Shown here one piece after another: positions 53,650-64,000 of a stretch of DNA of 64,000 bases. This stretch comes from Streptomyces lienomycini (GTDB taxonomy: Bacteria > Actinomycetota > Actinomycetes > Streptomycetales > Streptomycetaceae). The translations under genes were made by a program, and so were the position numbers. The stretch lies in NCBI RefSeq assembly GCF_027947595.1, contig NZ_CP116257.1:1426001-1490000 (forward strand), given 5' to 3'. The notes under the pieces were generated by a model, which made no database searches, was not told the DNA's origin, and saw only the letters and a program-made list of their open reading frames with translations. Every line of letters starts with the position of its first letter. The first letter of the stretch is position 1.

Positions 53650-53978
53650 CGACGATCGCCGGGGTGCCCGAGGTGACGGACGCGGACTTCGCGACGGAGG
53701 TGATCGGGGCGGAGCTGCCCGTGCTGGTGGAGTTCACCGCGGACTGGTGCCCGCCGTGCCGGCAGATGGCACCGGTGCTCAGCGCCCTGGCCGAGGAGGA
53801 GGGCGACCGGCTCCGTGTGGTGCAGCTGAACGTCGACCGGAACCCGGCGACCACGAACGCGTACAAGGTGCTGTCGATGCCGACGTTCATGGTGTTCCGC
53901 GGGGGTGAGCCGGTGAAGTCGATGGTCGGCTCCCGGCCCAAGCGGCGGCTCCTGGAGGAGCTGGCCGACGTGCTCTGA
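53646..53978 (+). CDS. trxA: Thioredoxin
   Basis: 110 residues, one thioredoxin domain with WCPPC (Cys35, Cys38) rather than the usual WCGPC, and the cis-Pro in SMPTFMVF. The CPPC active site shifts the redox potential relative to CGPC. Co-transcribed with the MerR gene; the pair suggests a regulated thiol-repair response. Confidence 0.94.
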   Translation: MTTIAGVPEVTDADFATEVIGAELPVLVEFTADWCPPCRQMAPVLSALAEEEGDRLRVVQLNVDRNPATTNAYKVLSMPTFMVFRGGEPVKSMVGSRPKRRLLEELADVL

Positions 53979-53994
53979 CCGGCCCGGCATACGA

Positions 53995-54030
53995 AGAAAT
54001 CCCCCGAGCAATTGCGCTCGGGGGATTTCT
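53995..54030. terminator. Intrinsic terminator after merR-trxA
   Basis: AGAAATCCCCCGAGC (53995-54009) and GCTCGGGGGATTTCT (54016-54030) form a perfect 15-bp stem with a 6-nt loop followed by CTCTGCG. Confidence 0.82.
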
Positions 54031-54116
54031 CTGCGTATATTCGATGATTCGTGACTTCATGCGAATGGGGTCACAAAGAAGTTCAGTAGCCACAGTATAT
54101 CCGCGCGGGAGTGGAA

Positions 54117-56375
54117 TTGTCAAACACCGGATTTCCGGACGATGAATTGCGCTACGAGCAGGAATTCGTCGACGGGCTGTACGCACGCGTGGACGCGTTG
54201 CGCGGCGAGACCGAGGTCTCGGTGACGGACGCGCTCGCACAGGGCAACACCCCGCAGCAGGCACGCCTCGAGCGGGACATCCTGGTCGCCGAGCGCTCCG
54301 GGCTGCTCGCCGCGCTCAACGCCGTGGACGGCTCCCTCTGCTTCGGCCGCGTCGACCTCACCTCCGGGCAGGGCCACCACATCGGCCGCATCGGCCTGCG
54401 CGCCGACGACGCCGAACGCACCCCGGTCCTCATCGACTGGCGGGCCGACGTCGCCCGCCCCTTCTACCTGGCCACCGGCCACACCCCGATGGGCCTGCGC
54501 CGCCGCCGGCACATCACCAGCGAGGGCCGCACCGTCACCGCGCTGCACGACGAGATCCTCGACCTCGGCGACGAGACCCGCACCGGCCACGAGGACCCCT
54601 CCGGCGACGCCGTGCTGCTGGCCGCGCTGAACTCCGCGCGCACCGGCCGCATGGGCGACATCGTGCAGACCATCCAGGCCGACCAGGACCGCATCATCCG
54701 CGCCCCGCACCGCGGCGTCATGGTCGTCGAGGGCGGCCCCGGCACCGGCAAGACCGCCGTCGCCCTGCACCGCGCCGCCTACCTGCTCTACGAGCACCGC
54801 GAACTGCTCGCCAAGCGCGCCGTCCTCATCGTCGGCCCCAACCCGGCCTTCCTCGGCTACATCGGCGAGGTGCTGCCCTCGCTCGGCGAGACCGGCGTGC
54901 TCCTCGCGACCGTCGGCGAGCTGTACCCCGGCGTGAAGGCCACGGCGACGGACACACCCGAGGCGGCGGCCGTGAAGGGCCGGGCCGGCATGGCCGACGT
55001 ACTCGCTCAGGTGGTCCGCGACCGGCAGGCGCTGCCCGACCCGGTCATCGCCATCGAGCACGACCGGGACGTCCTCATGCTCGACGACGACCTCGTCAAC
55101 GTCGCCCGCGAACGCACCCGCGCCGCGAAGCTGCCGCACAACGTGGCCCGCGAGCACTTCGAGGGCCACATCCTCAACACCCTCACCGACATGGTCGCCG
55201 AACGCATCGGCACCGACCCCTACGACGGCACCAACCTCCTCGACCCCAGCGACATCACCCAGATCCGCGACGAACTCGCCGAGAACCCCGAGGTCTGGTC
55301 GGCGATCGACCAGCTGTGGCCCCGCCTCGACCCGCGCCGCCTGGTCGCCGACCTCCTCGCCGCCCCCGAGGACTTCCTCCCCGCCGAGGACGCCGCCGCC
55401 GTCCGCCGCCCGGTCACCCGGCGCTGGACCGTCGTCGACGTGCCCCTGCTGGACGAGGCGGCCGAACTGCTCGGCGTGGACGACCGGGTGGCCCGCTCCC
55501 GCGCCGAACGCGAGCGCGAGGAGCAGATCGCCTACGCGCAGGGCGTCCTCGACGTGTCGTACGCGTCCCGGACCTACGAGTTCGAGGACAAGGACGACGA
55601 CGATTCCGAGGTCCTGCTCGCGCACGACGTCATCGACGCCGAGCGCTTCGCCGAACGCCAGGAGGAGGACGACCACCGCAGCGCCGCCGAACGCGCCGCG
55701 GCCGACCGCACCTGGGCCTTCGGGCACATCATCGTGGACGAGGCGCAGGAACTGTCCCCGATGGCCTGGCGGCTGCTGATGCGGCGCTGCCCGACCCGCT
55801 CGATGACCCTGGTCGGCGACCCGGCGCAGACCGCCGAGGCGGCCGGCGTCGGCTCCTGGTCGAAGATCCTCGCCCCGTACGTCGAGGACCGCTGGACCCA
55901 CACCCGCCTGGGCGTCAACTACCGCACCCCGGCCGAGATCATGGACCTGGCGGCCGCCGTCGTCCGCGCCGGCGACCCGGAGTTCGCGCCGCCGAGTTCG
56001 GTGCGTTCGACGGGCGTACGCCCCTGGATCCGGGCCACCGCCGACCTCCCGGCTGCCGTCGCCGCGGCCGTCCGGGAGCTGGCCCCCGAGGAGGGCCGCC
56101 TCGCCGTCATCGCCCCGCGCGAGCTGCACCGGGCCCTCGCCGCCCGGCTCGACGGCGTGACGGCGGGCGCCGAGCCGGACCTCACGCACGACGTGGTCCT
56201 GCTGGACCCGCGCCAGTCCAAGGGCCTGGAGTTCGACTCCGTCCTGGTCGTCGAGCCCGGCCGCTACGGCACCAGCGACCTGTACGTCGCCCTCACCCGC
56301 GCCACCCAGCGCCTCGGCGTACTGCACGGCGAGCCGCTGCCGGAGGGACTCGCCGACGCGGGTGACGCGGGCTGA
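54117..56375 (+). CDS. helD: HelD-like RNA polymerase-associated helicase
   Basis: 752 residues. Superfamily 1 motifs: Walker A GGPGTGKTAVALHRA at about 206-220, Walker B IIVDEAQELSPM, motif III GDPAQT, and QSKGLEFDSVLVVEPGRYG near the end. The N-terminal coiled-coil arm (DDELRYEQEFVDGLYARVDALRGE) and the inserted domain fit actinobacterial HelD, which enters RNA polymerase, recycles stalled complexes and can counter rifampicin. TTG 54117 has GGGAG five bases before it; GTG 54111 (two more codons) has no ribosome site. GTGAC/GTCAC arms lie upstream (about 54050-54075). Confidence 0.9.
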   Translation: MSNTGFPDDELRYEQEFVDGLYARVDALRGETEVSVTDALAQGNTPQQARLERDILVAERSGLLAALNAVDGSLCFGRVDLTSGQGHHIGRIGLRADDAERTPVLIDWRADVARPFYLATGHTPMGLRRRRHITSEGRTVTALHDEILDLGDETRTGHEDPSGDAVLLAALNSARTGRMGDIVQTIQADQDRIIRAPHRGVMVVEGGPGTGKTAVALHRAAYLLYEHRELLAKRAVLIVGPNPAFLGYIGEVLPSLGETGVLLATVGELYPGVKATATDTPEAAAVKGRAGMADVLAQVVRDRQALPDPVIAIEHDRDVLMLDDDLVNVARERTRAAKLPHNVAREHFEGHILNTLTDMVAERIGTDPYDGTNLLDPSDITQIRDELAENPEVWSAIDQLWPRLDPRRLVADLLAAPEDFLPAEDAAAVRRPVTRRWTVVDVPLLDEAAELLGVDDRVARSRAEREREEQIAYAQGVLDVSYASRTYEFEDKDDDDSEVLLAHDVIDAERFAERQEEDDHRSAAERAAADRTWAFGHIIVDEAQELSPMAWRLLMRRCPTRSMTLVGDPAQTAEAAGVGSWSKILAPYVEDRWTHTRLGVNYRTPAEIMDLAAAVVRAGDPEFAPPSSVRSTGVRPWIRATADLPAAVAAAVRELAPEEGRLAVIAPRELHRALAARLDGVTAGAEPDLTHDVVLLDPRQSKGLEFDSVLVVEPGRYGTSDLYVALTRATQRLGVLHGEPLPEGLADAGDAG

Positions 56376-56378
56376 CGC

Positions 56379-58832
56379 TCAGGCCGGGCGCAGCCACACC
56401 GTCGCCAGGGGCGGCAGGGTCAGCCGGATGCTCGCCGGGTGGCCGTGCCACCCCTGGGGCTCCGGCTTGACCGGGTCCGGGTTGCCGACGTCGCCGCCGC
56501 CGTACCGGGCGGCGTCGGTGTTGAGCACCTCGTGCCAGGCCGGGACGTCGTCGGGGACGCCGAGGCGGTAGTCGGCGCGGACCACCGGGGCGAAGTTGGA
56601 CACCGCGAGCAGCGGGGTGCCGTCGGCGTCCAGGCGCAGGAAGGCGAGGACGTTGTCCCCGGCGGCGTCCCCGACCACCCACGCGAACCCGCCGGGGTGG
56701 GTGTCGCGCTCCCACAGGGCGGGCGTCGACCGGTAGACGGTGTTCAGGTCCCGCACCAGGTCGCGCACGCCCCGGTGGTCCGCCGACGCGCCGTACCCCG
56801 GGTCGAGCAGCCACCAGTCGGGACCGTGCGCCTCCGACCACTCCGCGCCCTGGGCGAACTCCTGGCCCATGAAGAGCAGTTGCTTGCCGGGATGGGCCCA
56901 CATGAAGCCGAGGTAGGCGCGCTCGTTGGCGCGCTGCTGCCACCAGTCGCCCGGCATCTTCGACACCAGGGACTTCTTGCCGTGCACCACCTCGTCGTGG
57001 GAGATCGGCAGCACGTAGTTCTCGCTGTACGCGTACACCATGGAGAAGGTCATCTCCCCGTGGTGGTACGTGCGGTGCACCGGCTCGCGGCTCATGTACC
57101 CCAGCGAGTCGTGCATCCAGCCCATGTTCCACTTCAGCCCGAACCCGAGCCCGCCGAAGCCGCTCGGTCCCTCGTGGTGCGTGGCCCGCGTGACCCCGTC
57201 CCAGGCCGTCGACTCCTCCGCGACGGTCACGACGCCGGGCACCCGGCGGTAGAGCGTCGCGTTCATCTCCTGGAGGAACGCCACCGCGTCCAGGTTCTCC
57301 CGGCCGCCGTGCTCGTTCGGCGTCCACCGGCCCGGCTCGCGCGAGTAGTCCAGGTAGAGCATGGAGGCGACCGCGTCGACGCGCAGCCCGTCGATGTGGA
57401 ACTCCTCGCACCAGTACACGGCGTTGGCGACCAGGAAGTTGCGCACCTCGCGGCGTCCGAGGTCGAACTCCAGCGTCCCCCAGTCCGGGTGGGCGGCCCG
57501 CAGCGGGTCGGAGTGCTCGTACAGCGGGCGCCCGTCGAACTCGGCCAGCGCCCAGTCGTCGCGCGGGAAGTGCGCCGGCACCCAGTCCATCAGGACGCCG
57601 ATCCCGGCCCGGTGGAGCCGGTCCACCAGGTACCTGAAGTCGTCGGGGTCGCCGAGCCGGGCCGTGGGCGCGTAGAAGCCGGTGACCTGGTAGCCCCAGG
57701 AGCCGCCGAAGGGGTGCTCGGCGACCGGCATCAGCTCGACGTGCGTGAAGCCCAGGTCGGCGACGTAGGCGGGGAGCTGCTCGGCGAGTTGGCGGTAGGT
57801 CAGTCCGGGGCGCCAGGACGGCAGGTGGACCTCGTACACCGACATCGGCGCCTCGTGCGCGGGCGCGTCCCCGCGGCGGGCCAGCCACTCCCCGTCGCCC
57901 CACGTGTAGGCGGAGGCGTGCACGACGGAGGAGGTGGCCGGGGGGACCTCGGTGCGGCGGGCCATCGGGTCGGCGCGGAAGGTGCGGGAGCCGTCGGGCC
58001 GGGTGATCTCGAACTTGTACAGTTCGCCCGCGCCGACGCCGGGCAGGAACAGCTCCCACACGCCGGTCGACCCGAGGGAGCGCATCGGGTGACCGGTGCC
58101 GTCCCAGAAGTTGAAGCCCCCGGCCACCCGGACCCCGCGCGCGTTCGGCGCCCACACCGCGAACCGGGTGCCCGCCACCCCGTCCCGCGTCGTCGGGTGT
58201 GCGCCGAGCGCCCGCCACAGCTGCTCGTGCCGGCCCTCGCCGACCAGATGCAGGTCCAGGTCGCCCAGGGTGGGCAGGAAGCGGTACGGGTCCTCGACCT
58301 CCTGGACCGTCCCCTCGTACGCCACGAGGAGCCGGTGGACGGGGACCTCGCTCAGGGGTACCAGGCCCGAGAAGAAGCCGTCCCCGTCGTGGTGCAGCTC
58401 GACCCGCAGCTCCCCGGACAGCACGGTCACCGCCAGGGCGTACGGCCTGAACGCGCGGAACGCGACCCCGCCGGGCACCCGGTGCGCGCCGAGCACCGCG
58501 TGGGGGTCGTGGTGCGTGCCGGCGCGCAGCCGTTCCCGGTCGTCGGCGGCCGGCGCGGGGGAGACCGCGACCTCGGCCTCGACCCCGGGCGAGTCGGCGG
58601 CCTCCCGGGCCGCGGTCCTCGCCGCGACGACCTTCGCCGTGACGGTCTTCTTCGCGACCGCCTTCTTCCCGACGGCCTTCTTCCCAGTGGTGGCCTTGGC
58701 AGCACTGGTCTTCCCAGGGGTGGACTTCTTCGCGGCGGTCTTCCCCGCCGCCTTGGCCGCCTTCTTCGCCGCCCCCTTCTTCGAGGCCTTCTTCTCGGGG
58801 TCGGGACCGCTGGACGAGGGGCGGGGGGTCAC
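56379..58832 (-). CDS. glgB: 1,4-alpha-glucan branching enzyme
   Basis: 817 residues. After an unusual Lys/Ala-rich N-terminal ~70 residues ([19 protein letters not shown]), two CBM48-type domains and the GH13 barrel follow: MDWVPAHFP, nucleophile Asp in GLRVDAVAS, acid Glu in VAEEST, and ISHDEVVHG. It introduces alpha-1,6 branches and closes the GlgE pathway. Last gene of the cluster, 52 nt after maltokinase. GTG start. The stop is 3 nt from the helD stop (convergent). Confidence 0.95.
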   Translation of the reverse strand: MTPRPSSSGPDPEKKASKKGAAKKAAKAAGKTAAKKSTPGKTSAAKATTGKKAVGKKAVAKKTVTAKVVAARTAAREAADSPGVEAEVAVSPAPAADDRERLRAGTHHDPHAVLGAHRVPGGVAFRAFRPYALAVTVLSGELRVELHHDGDGFFSGLVPLSEVPVHRLLVAYEGTVQEVEDPYRFLPTLGDLDLHLVGEGRHEQLWRALGAHPTTRDGVAGTRFAVWAPNARGVRVAGGFNFWDGTGHPMRSLGSTGVWELFLPGVGAGELYKFEITRPDGSRTFRADPMARRTEVPPATSSVVHASAYTWGDGEWLARRGDAPAHEAPMSVYEVHLPSWRPGLTYRQLAEQLPAYVADLGFTHVELMPVAEHPFGGSWGYQVTGFYAPTARLGDPDDFRYLVDRLHRAGIGVLMDWVPAHFPRDDWALAEFDGRPLYEHSDPLRAAHPDWGTLEFDLGRREVRNFLVANAVYWCEEFHIDGLRVDAVASMLYLDYSREPGRWTPNEHGGRENLDAVAFLQEMNATLYRRVPGVVTVAEESTAWDGVTRATHHEGPSGFGGLGFGLKWNMGWMHDSLGYMSREPVHRTYHHGEMTFSMVYAYSENYVLPISHDEVVHGKKSLVSKMPGDWWQQRANERAYLGFMWAHPGKQLLFMGQEFAQGAEWSEAHGPDWWLLDPGYGASADHRGVRDLVRDLNTVYRSTPALWERDTHPGGFAWVVGDAAGDNVLAFLRLDADGTPLLAVSNFAPVVRADYRLGVPDDVPAWHEVLNTDAARYGGGDVGNPDPVKPEPQGWHGHPASIRLTLPPLATVWLRPA

Positions 58833-58884
58833 GGGAGGGGCCTCCTGGACGAGAGGGGGATCAAGCGGGGGATCAAGCGGGGCG

Positions 58885-60279
58885 TCATACCGGTTCGGGT
58901 GCGGACAGGCGGCGCACCGCGGCCAGCGGCACCGGGAGCCAGTCGGGACGGTGCCGGGCCTCGTACAGCACCTCGTAGACCGCCTTGTCCGTCTCGTAGG
59001 CGCGCAGCAGCACCGGGTCGGTGCGCGGGTCGCGGCCGCCGGTCTCCGCGTACCCGGTGCAGTACGCGGCGCGGCAGGACTCGGCCCAGCCCGGCACGGG
59101 CACCTCGGCCGAGTGCGCGGCGTAGTCGAAGGAGCGCAGCATCCCCGCGACGTCCCGCACCGTCGGCTGCGGCAGCCGTCGCTCGGCCAGGGGTCTCGCC
59201 GGCTCCCCCTCGAAGTCGATCAGCGACCACGCCCCGTCGGGCGAGCGCAGGCACTGGCCGAGATGCAGGTCGCCGTGGACGCGCTGCGCGTCCCAGGCGC
59301 GGCCCTCGGCCGCCAGGTCCGCCAGCGCCGTGAACGCCGTACGCAGCGCGGGCGCGTACGACCGGAGCAGCGGCACGGCCCGCGCGGCCTCGTCGAGGCG
59401 CCGGATCATGCCGTCGGCCAGCTGCCGCGCCTGGGCGTGGCCGAGGGTGACGGTCGGCAGGGCGCGGGCCAGCGCGGTGTGCACCTCGGCGGTGGCCCGC
59501 CCCAGCGCGTGGGCCTCGGCGACGAAGTCCTCGCCCTTGGCCAGCTCGCGCAGCGCCAGGTCCCAGCCGTCGGTGGCGCCCTGCACATAGGGCTGGAGCA
59601 CACCCAGCACCCAGGACCGGTCGGCCAGGTCCGCCACCATCCACCCCGCCGGCGCGGGCACCCGGGGGCAGCCCTCGCGGGCCAGGGCCAGCGGCAGCTC
59701 CAGGTCGGGGTTGACGCCGGGCACGATCCGGCGCAGCAGCTTGAGAATGAACGTATCTCCATACACGACGGAGGAGTTCGACTGCTCGGCGGTCATCAGC
59801 CGCGGCACCAGCCCCGGGCGTATCTCCCCGTCCCCTTCCCGCTCGAAGCGGAGCCCGCCGACGCGGGCCCGGGAGCGCAGCGCCTCCAGGAGCACCTCGG
59901 CGGGCCGGGCGTCGTACAGGGCGTCGTAGGCGGTGCGTCCGGCCGAGGGGCCCTCGGTCACATGCCCGATCAGCGCGGGCGCGAGCCGGGGCGGCAGCGC
60001 CTCGCGCGTGCCTATCAGGAGCTGGTAGCAGTCCCCGGGCTCCTCAGGGGCGCCCGGCGCCGGGGCGAGCTGCCGGTGGGCGCGGACCAGCAGGTGGTGG
60101 AGGCCGAGGCGGGAGTCGGCGGGGAGCAGTTCGGTGGCGGCGACGAGCGAGAAGCCGGTGACCGGGCGCCCCTTGCCGGCGAACCAGCGCTGCCGCGGAA
60201 GCCACTCCCGCAGCAGTGGATCGAGTGGGGCCAGGAGCCCCGGCGGGCTGGTGACGGTGCGTATGACGGCTTCCGACAT
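58885..60279 (-). CDS. mak: Maltokinase
   Basis: 464 residues of the Pep2/Mak family, an aminoglycoside-phosphotransferase-like kinase. Motifs [16 protein letters not shown] (ATP Lys), catalytic [11 protein letters not shown] and IDFEGEP (metal Asp). It phosphorylates maltose from TreS to maltose 1-phosphate, the GlgE donor. In many actinobacteria mak is fused to treS; here they are separate, 90 nt apart. Confidence 0.95.
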   Translation of the reverse strand: MSEAVIRTVTSPPGLLAPLDPLLREWLPRQRWFAGKGRPVTGFSLVAATELLPADSRLGLHHLLVRAHRQLAPAPGAPEEPGDCYQLLIGTREALPPRLAPALIGHVTEGPSAGRTAYDALYDARPAEVLLEALRSRARVGGLRFEREGDGEIRPGLVPRLMTAEQSNSSVVYGDTFILKLLRRIVPGVNPDLELPLALAREGCPRVPAPAGWMVADLADRSWVLGVLQPYVQGATDGWDLALRELAKGEDFVAEAHALGRATAEVHTALARALPTVTLGHAQARQLADGMIRRLDEAARAVPLLRSYAPALRTAFTALADLAAEGRAWDAQRVHGDLHLGQCLRSPDGAWSLIDFEGEPARPLAERRLPQPTVRDVAGMLRSFDYAAHSAEVPVPGWAESCRAAYCTGYAETGGRDPRTDPVLLRAYETDKAVYEVLYEARHRPDWLPVPLAAVRRLSAPEPV

Positions 60280-60326
60280 GGCGACGCGTCCTTTCCCCGG
60301 ATCGTCGGGGTGGTTACTGATGCGTG

Positions 60327-60362
60327 CCCCGGGCGGGGCGGTGGAAACCGGCCCGCCCGGGG
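60327..60362. terminator. Hairpin between treS and mak
   Basis: CCCCGGGCGGG (60327-60337) pairs with CCCGCCCGGGG (60352-60362), and CGGT/ACCG extends the stem after one G-G mismatch, with a GGAA loop. Inside the operon it may attenuate or protect the upstream transcript. Confidence 0.6.
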
Positions 60363-60369
60363 GCTCGGC

Positions 60370-62093
<1,724 letters not shown>

Positions 62094-62097
<4 letters not shown>

Positions 62098-64000
62098 GTG
62101 GTGGGTGACCCTCCGATCTGCGGGTGGGACGGTCGCAGAACCGTGCAGACGTGCGCGGGCGAACGGCCCGGCTCCAGGCGCACATAGTTGGCCCTGCCCC
62201 AGTGGTAGGTCTCGCCGGTCAGCTCGTCGCGCACCGGCACCGACTCGCGCCAGTCCAGGCCGAGTTGCGGCATGTCCAACGAGACCGTCGCCTCCTGGGT
62301 GTGGTGGGGGTCGAGGTTGGCGACCACCAGAACCGTGTTCGACCCCTGCCGCTTCGAGTAGGCGATCACCTCCTCCCGGTCCGTGTGGTGGAAGTGCAGA
62401 TCGCGCAGTTGACGCAGAGCCGGGTTCTCGCGCCGGATGGTGTTGAGGCGGGTGACGAGGGGGGCGATGGTGGTGCCCTCGCGGTCGGCGGCGGCCCAGT
62501 CGCGGGGTGTGAGCTGGTATTTCTCGCTGTCGAGGTATTCCTCGCCGCCTTCGCGCAGCGGGGTGTTCTCGCAGAGTTCGTAGCCGCTGTAGATGCCCCA
62601 GGTGGGGGAGAGGGTGGCGGCGAGGACGGCGCGGACCTCGAAGGCGGGGCGGCCTCCGTGCTGGAGGTAGGCGTGCAGGATGTCGGGGGTGTTGGCGAAG
62701 AGGTTGGGCCGCATGTAGGAGGCGGCGTCCCCCGTCAGTTCGGTGAGGTACTGGGTCAGTTCCTGTTTGGTGTTGCGCCAGGTGAAGTAGGTGTAGGACT
62801 GCTGGAAGCCGATCTGGGCGAGGGTCGCCATCATCGCGGGGCGGGTGAAGGCCTCGGCGAGGAAGACGACGTCGGGGTCTGCGGCGTTGATGTCGGCGAT
62901 GACGCGTTCCCAGAAGGCGACGGGTTTGGTGTGGGGGTTGTCGACGCGGAAGATCCGTACGCCGTGGTCCATCCAGTGCCGCAGGATCCGTACCGTTTCG
63001 GTGTGGAGGCCGTCGGGGTCGGTGTCGAAGGCGAGGGGGTAGATGTCCTGGTACTTCTTGGGCGGGTTCTCGGCGTGGGCGATGGTGCCGTCGGGGCGGT
63101 GGTGGAACCAGTCGGGGTGTTTGTGGACCCAGGGGTGGTCGGGGGAGCACTGGAGGGCGAAGTCGAGGGCGACTTCGAGGCCGAGTGCGGTGGCTTCGGT
63201 GACGAAGTGGTCGAAGTCGTCGAGGGTGCCCAGGGCGGGGTGGATCGCGTCGTGGCCGCCTTCGGGGGAGCCGATGGCCCAGGGGACGCCGACGTCGTCG
63301 GGGGTGGCGGAGAGGGTGTTGTTGCGGCCTTTGCGGTGGGTGGTGCCGATGGGGTGGACCGGGGGGAGGTAGACGACGTCGAAGCCCATGGCGGCGATGG
63401 CGGGCAGGCGTCGGGCGGCGGTGCGGAAGGTGCCGTGGGGCCGGTCGGGGGTGCCCTCGGAGCGGGGGAAGAACTCGTACCAGGCGCCGTAGAGGGCGCG
63501 TTCGCGTTCCACGAGCAGGGGCAGTGGGTCGGAGGAGGTGACCAGGTCCCGCAGGGGGTGCCGGGCCAGGACCGCGTCCACCTCCGGCGTCGACGCCGCC
63601 GCCAACCGCGACGCGGCCGGCCTGCTCTCGTCCCGCAACGCGTCGACGGCGGACAGCAGTTCACGCCGTTCCCCGCTCCCGGGCACGTCCTCGGCGGCGC
63701 GCTCGTAGAGCCGGGCGCCCTCCTCCAGGACCAGCTCCGTGTCGATGCCCGCCGGGACCTTGATCCGCGCGGCGTGCCGCCAGGTGGCGACGGGATCGCC
63801 CCAGGCCTCCACGGTGTACGACCACGTCCCGGGTTCGCCCGCCGTGACGGTGGCCCCCCAGCGGTCGGTGCCCGGGGCCAGCTCCCGCATCGGCGTCCAG
63901 GGCCCCGGCCTGCCTCGCGGGTCTCTGAGGACGACGTTGGCGGCGACCGCGTCGTGCCCCTCGCGGAACACGGTGGCGGAGACCTCGAACGACTCACCGG
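62094..64000 (-). CDS. glgE: Alpha-1,4-glucan:maltose-1-phosphate maltosyltransferase, partial
   Basis: The C-terminal ~635 residues; the N-terminus lies beyond the right edge. After a beta-sandwich domain ([47 protein letters not shown]) comes the GH13 barrel with nucleophile Asp in [11 protein letters not shown] and acid Glu in [11 protein letters not shown], then [17 protein letters not shown]. GlgE transfers maltose from maltose 1-phosphate to alpha-glucan. First visible gene of glgE-treS-mak-glgB, all overlapping or close, so one operon. Confidence 0.96.

Noticed and set aside
54111..54119. GTG 54111 as the helD start.
   Set aside because: No ribosome site precedes it, whereas TTG 54117 has GGGAG at the right distance. 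The difference is two codons and remains open.
58846..58885. Short GGATCAAGCGGG tandem copies between mak and glgB.
   Set aside because: Two small copies only; may affect spacing but nothing indicates a regulatory site.

Overview
The window is high-GC (codon third positions almost always G or C) actinobacterial chromosome. Hallmarks are the polarity proteins FilP and Scy, the NucS mismatch endonuclease, a GlgE-pathway cluster, many GTG starts and many TANNNT -10 boxes placed 6-7 nt before a start codon. Gene content and order look like the conserved core of a Streptomyces chromosome, close to what I remember of the S. coelicolor SCO5385-SCO5443 region. I see no rRNA, tRNA, insertion sequence, prophage or plasmid genes.

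Layout. 1-8.8 kb: a truncated drug-type ABC ATPase divergent from a TetR gene, a 3-hydroxybutyryl-CoA dehydrogenase, a STAS protein, a large membrane-anchored P-loop protein, nucS, an SCO5389-family protein, an LLM-type oxidoreductase and a small Cys/His protein. 8.8-12.8 kb: two paralogous ABC-2 exporters; the first ATPase has an apparent +1 frameshift in its Pro/Ala/Gln tail that joins it in frame to its permease. 12.9-18.0 kb: filP and scy. 18.2-21.1 kb: methylmalonyl-CoA epimerase, thiolase and meaB. With icmA at 30.2 kb this makes a scattered acyl-CoA/B12 mutase set. 21.1-25.5 kb: an MFS transporter behind a possible leaderless leader peptide, then a PepSY protein divergent from a two-component system. 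25.5-30.0 kb: MarR regulators, a three-gene AIM24 operon, two DUF3817 proteins, a thiamine-binding-type protein and a two-unit CRISPR-like repeat.

30-44 kb: isobutyryl-CoA mutase large subunit under a long palindrome, a TetR gene with its own operator, a thioredoxin-TPR protein, a DUF6230/DUF6114/surface-protein operon, and a central-carbon block in which pta-ackA-pyk is divergent from pfkA. 44-48 kb: a sugar ABC importer with a clear promoter carrying an operator-like element. 47.8-49.2 kb: a nucleosidase with a Gly-rich tail divergent from a four-helix membrane protein, a possible conflict-type pair. 49.2-53.1 kb: a citrate/dicarboxylate two-component system and its DctA-like transporter. 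53.2-56.4 kb: MerR-thioredoxin and a HelD-like helicase. 56.4-64 kb: glgB, maltokinase, treS and glgE (cut by the window end), the trehalose-to-alpha-glucan pathway.

Limits: everything is read by eye. Functions rest on recognised motifs and remembered families; promoters, operators and hairpins are pattern calls.
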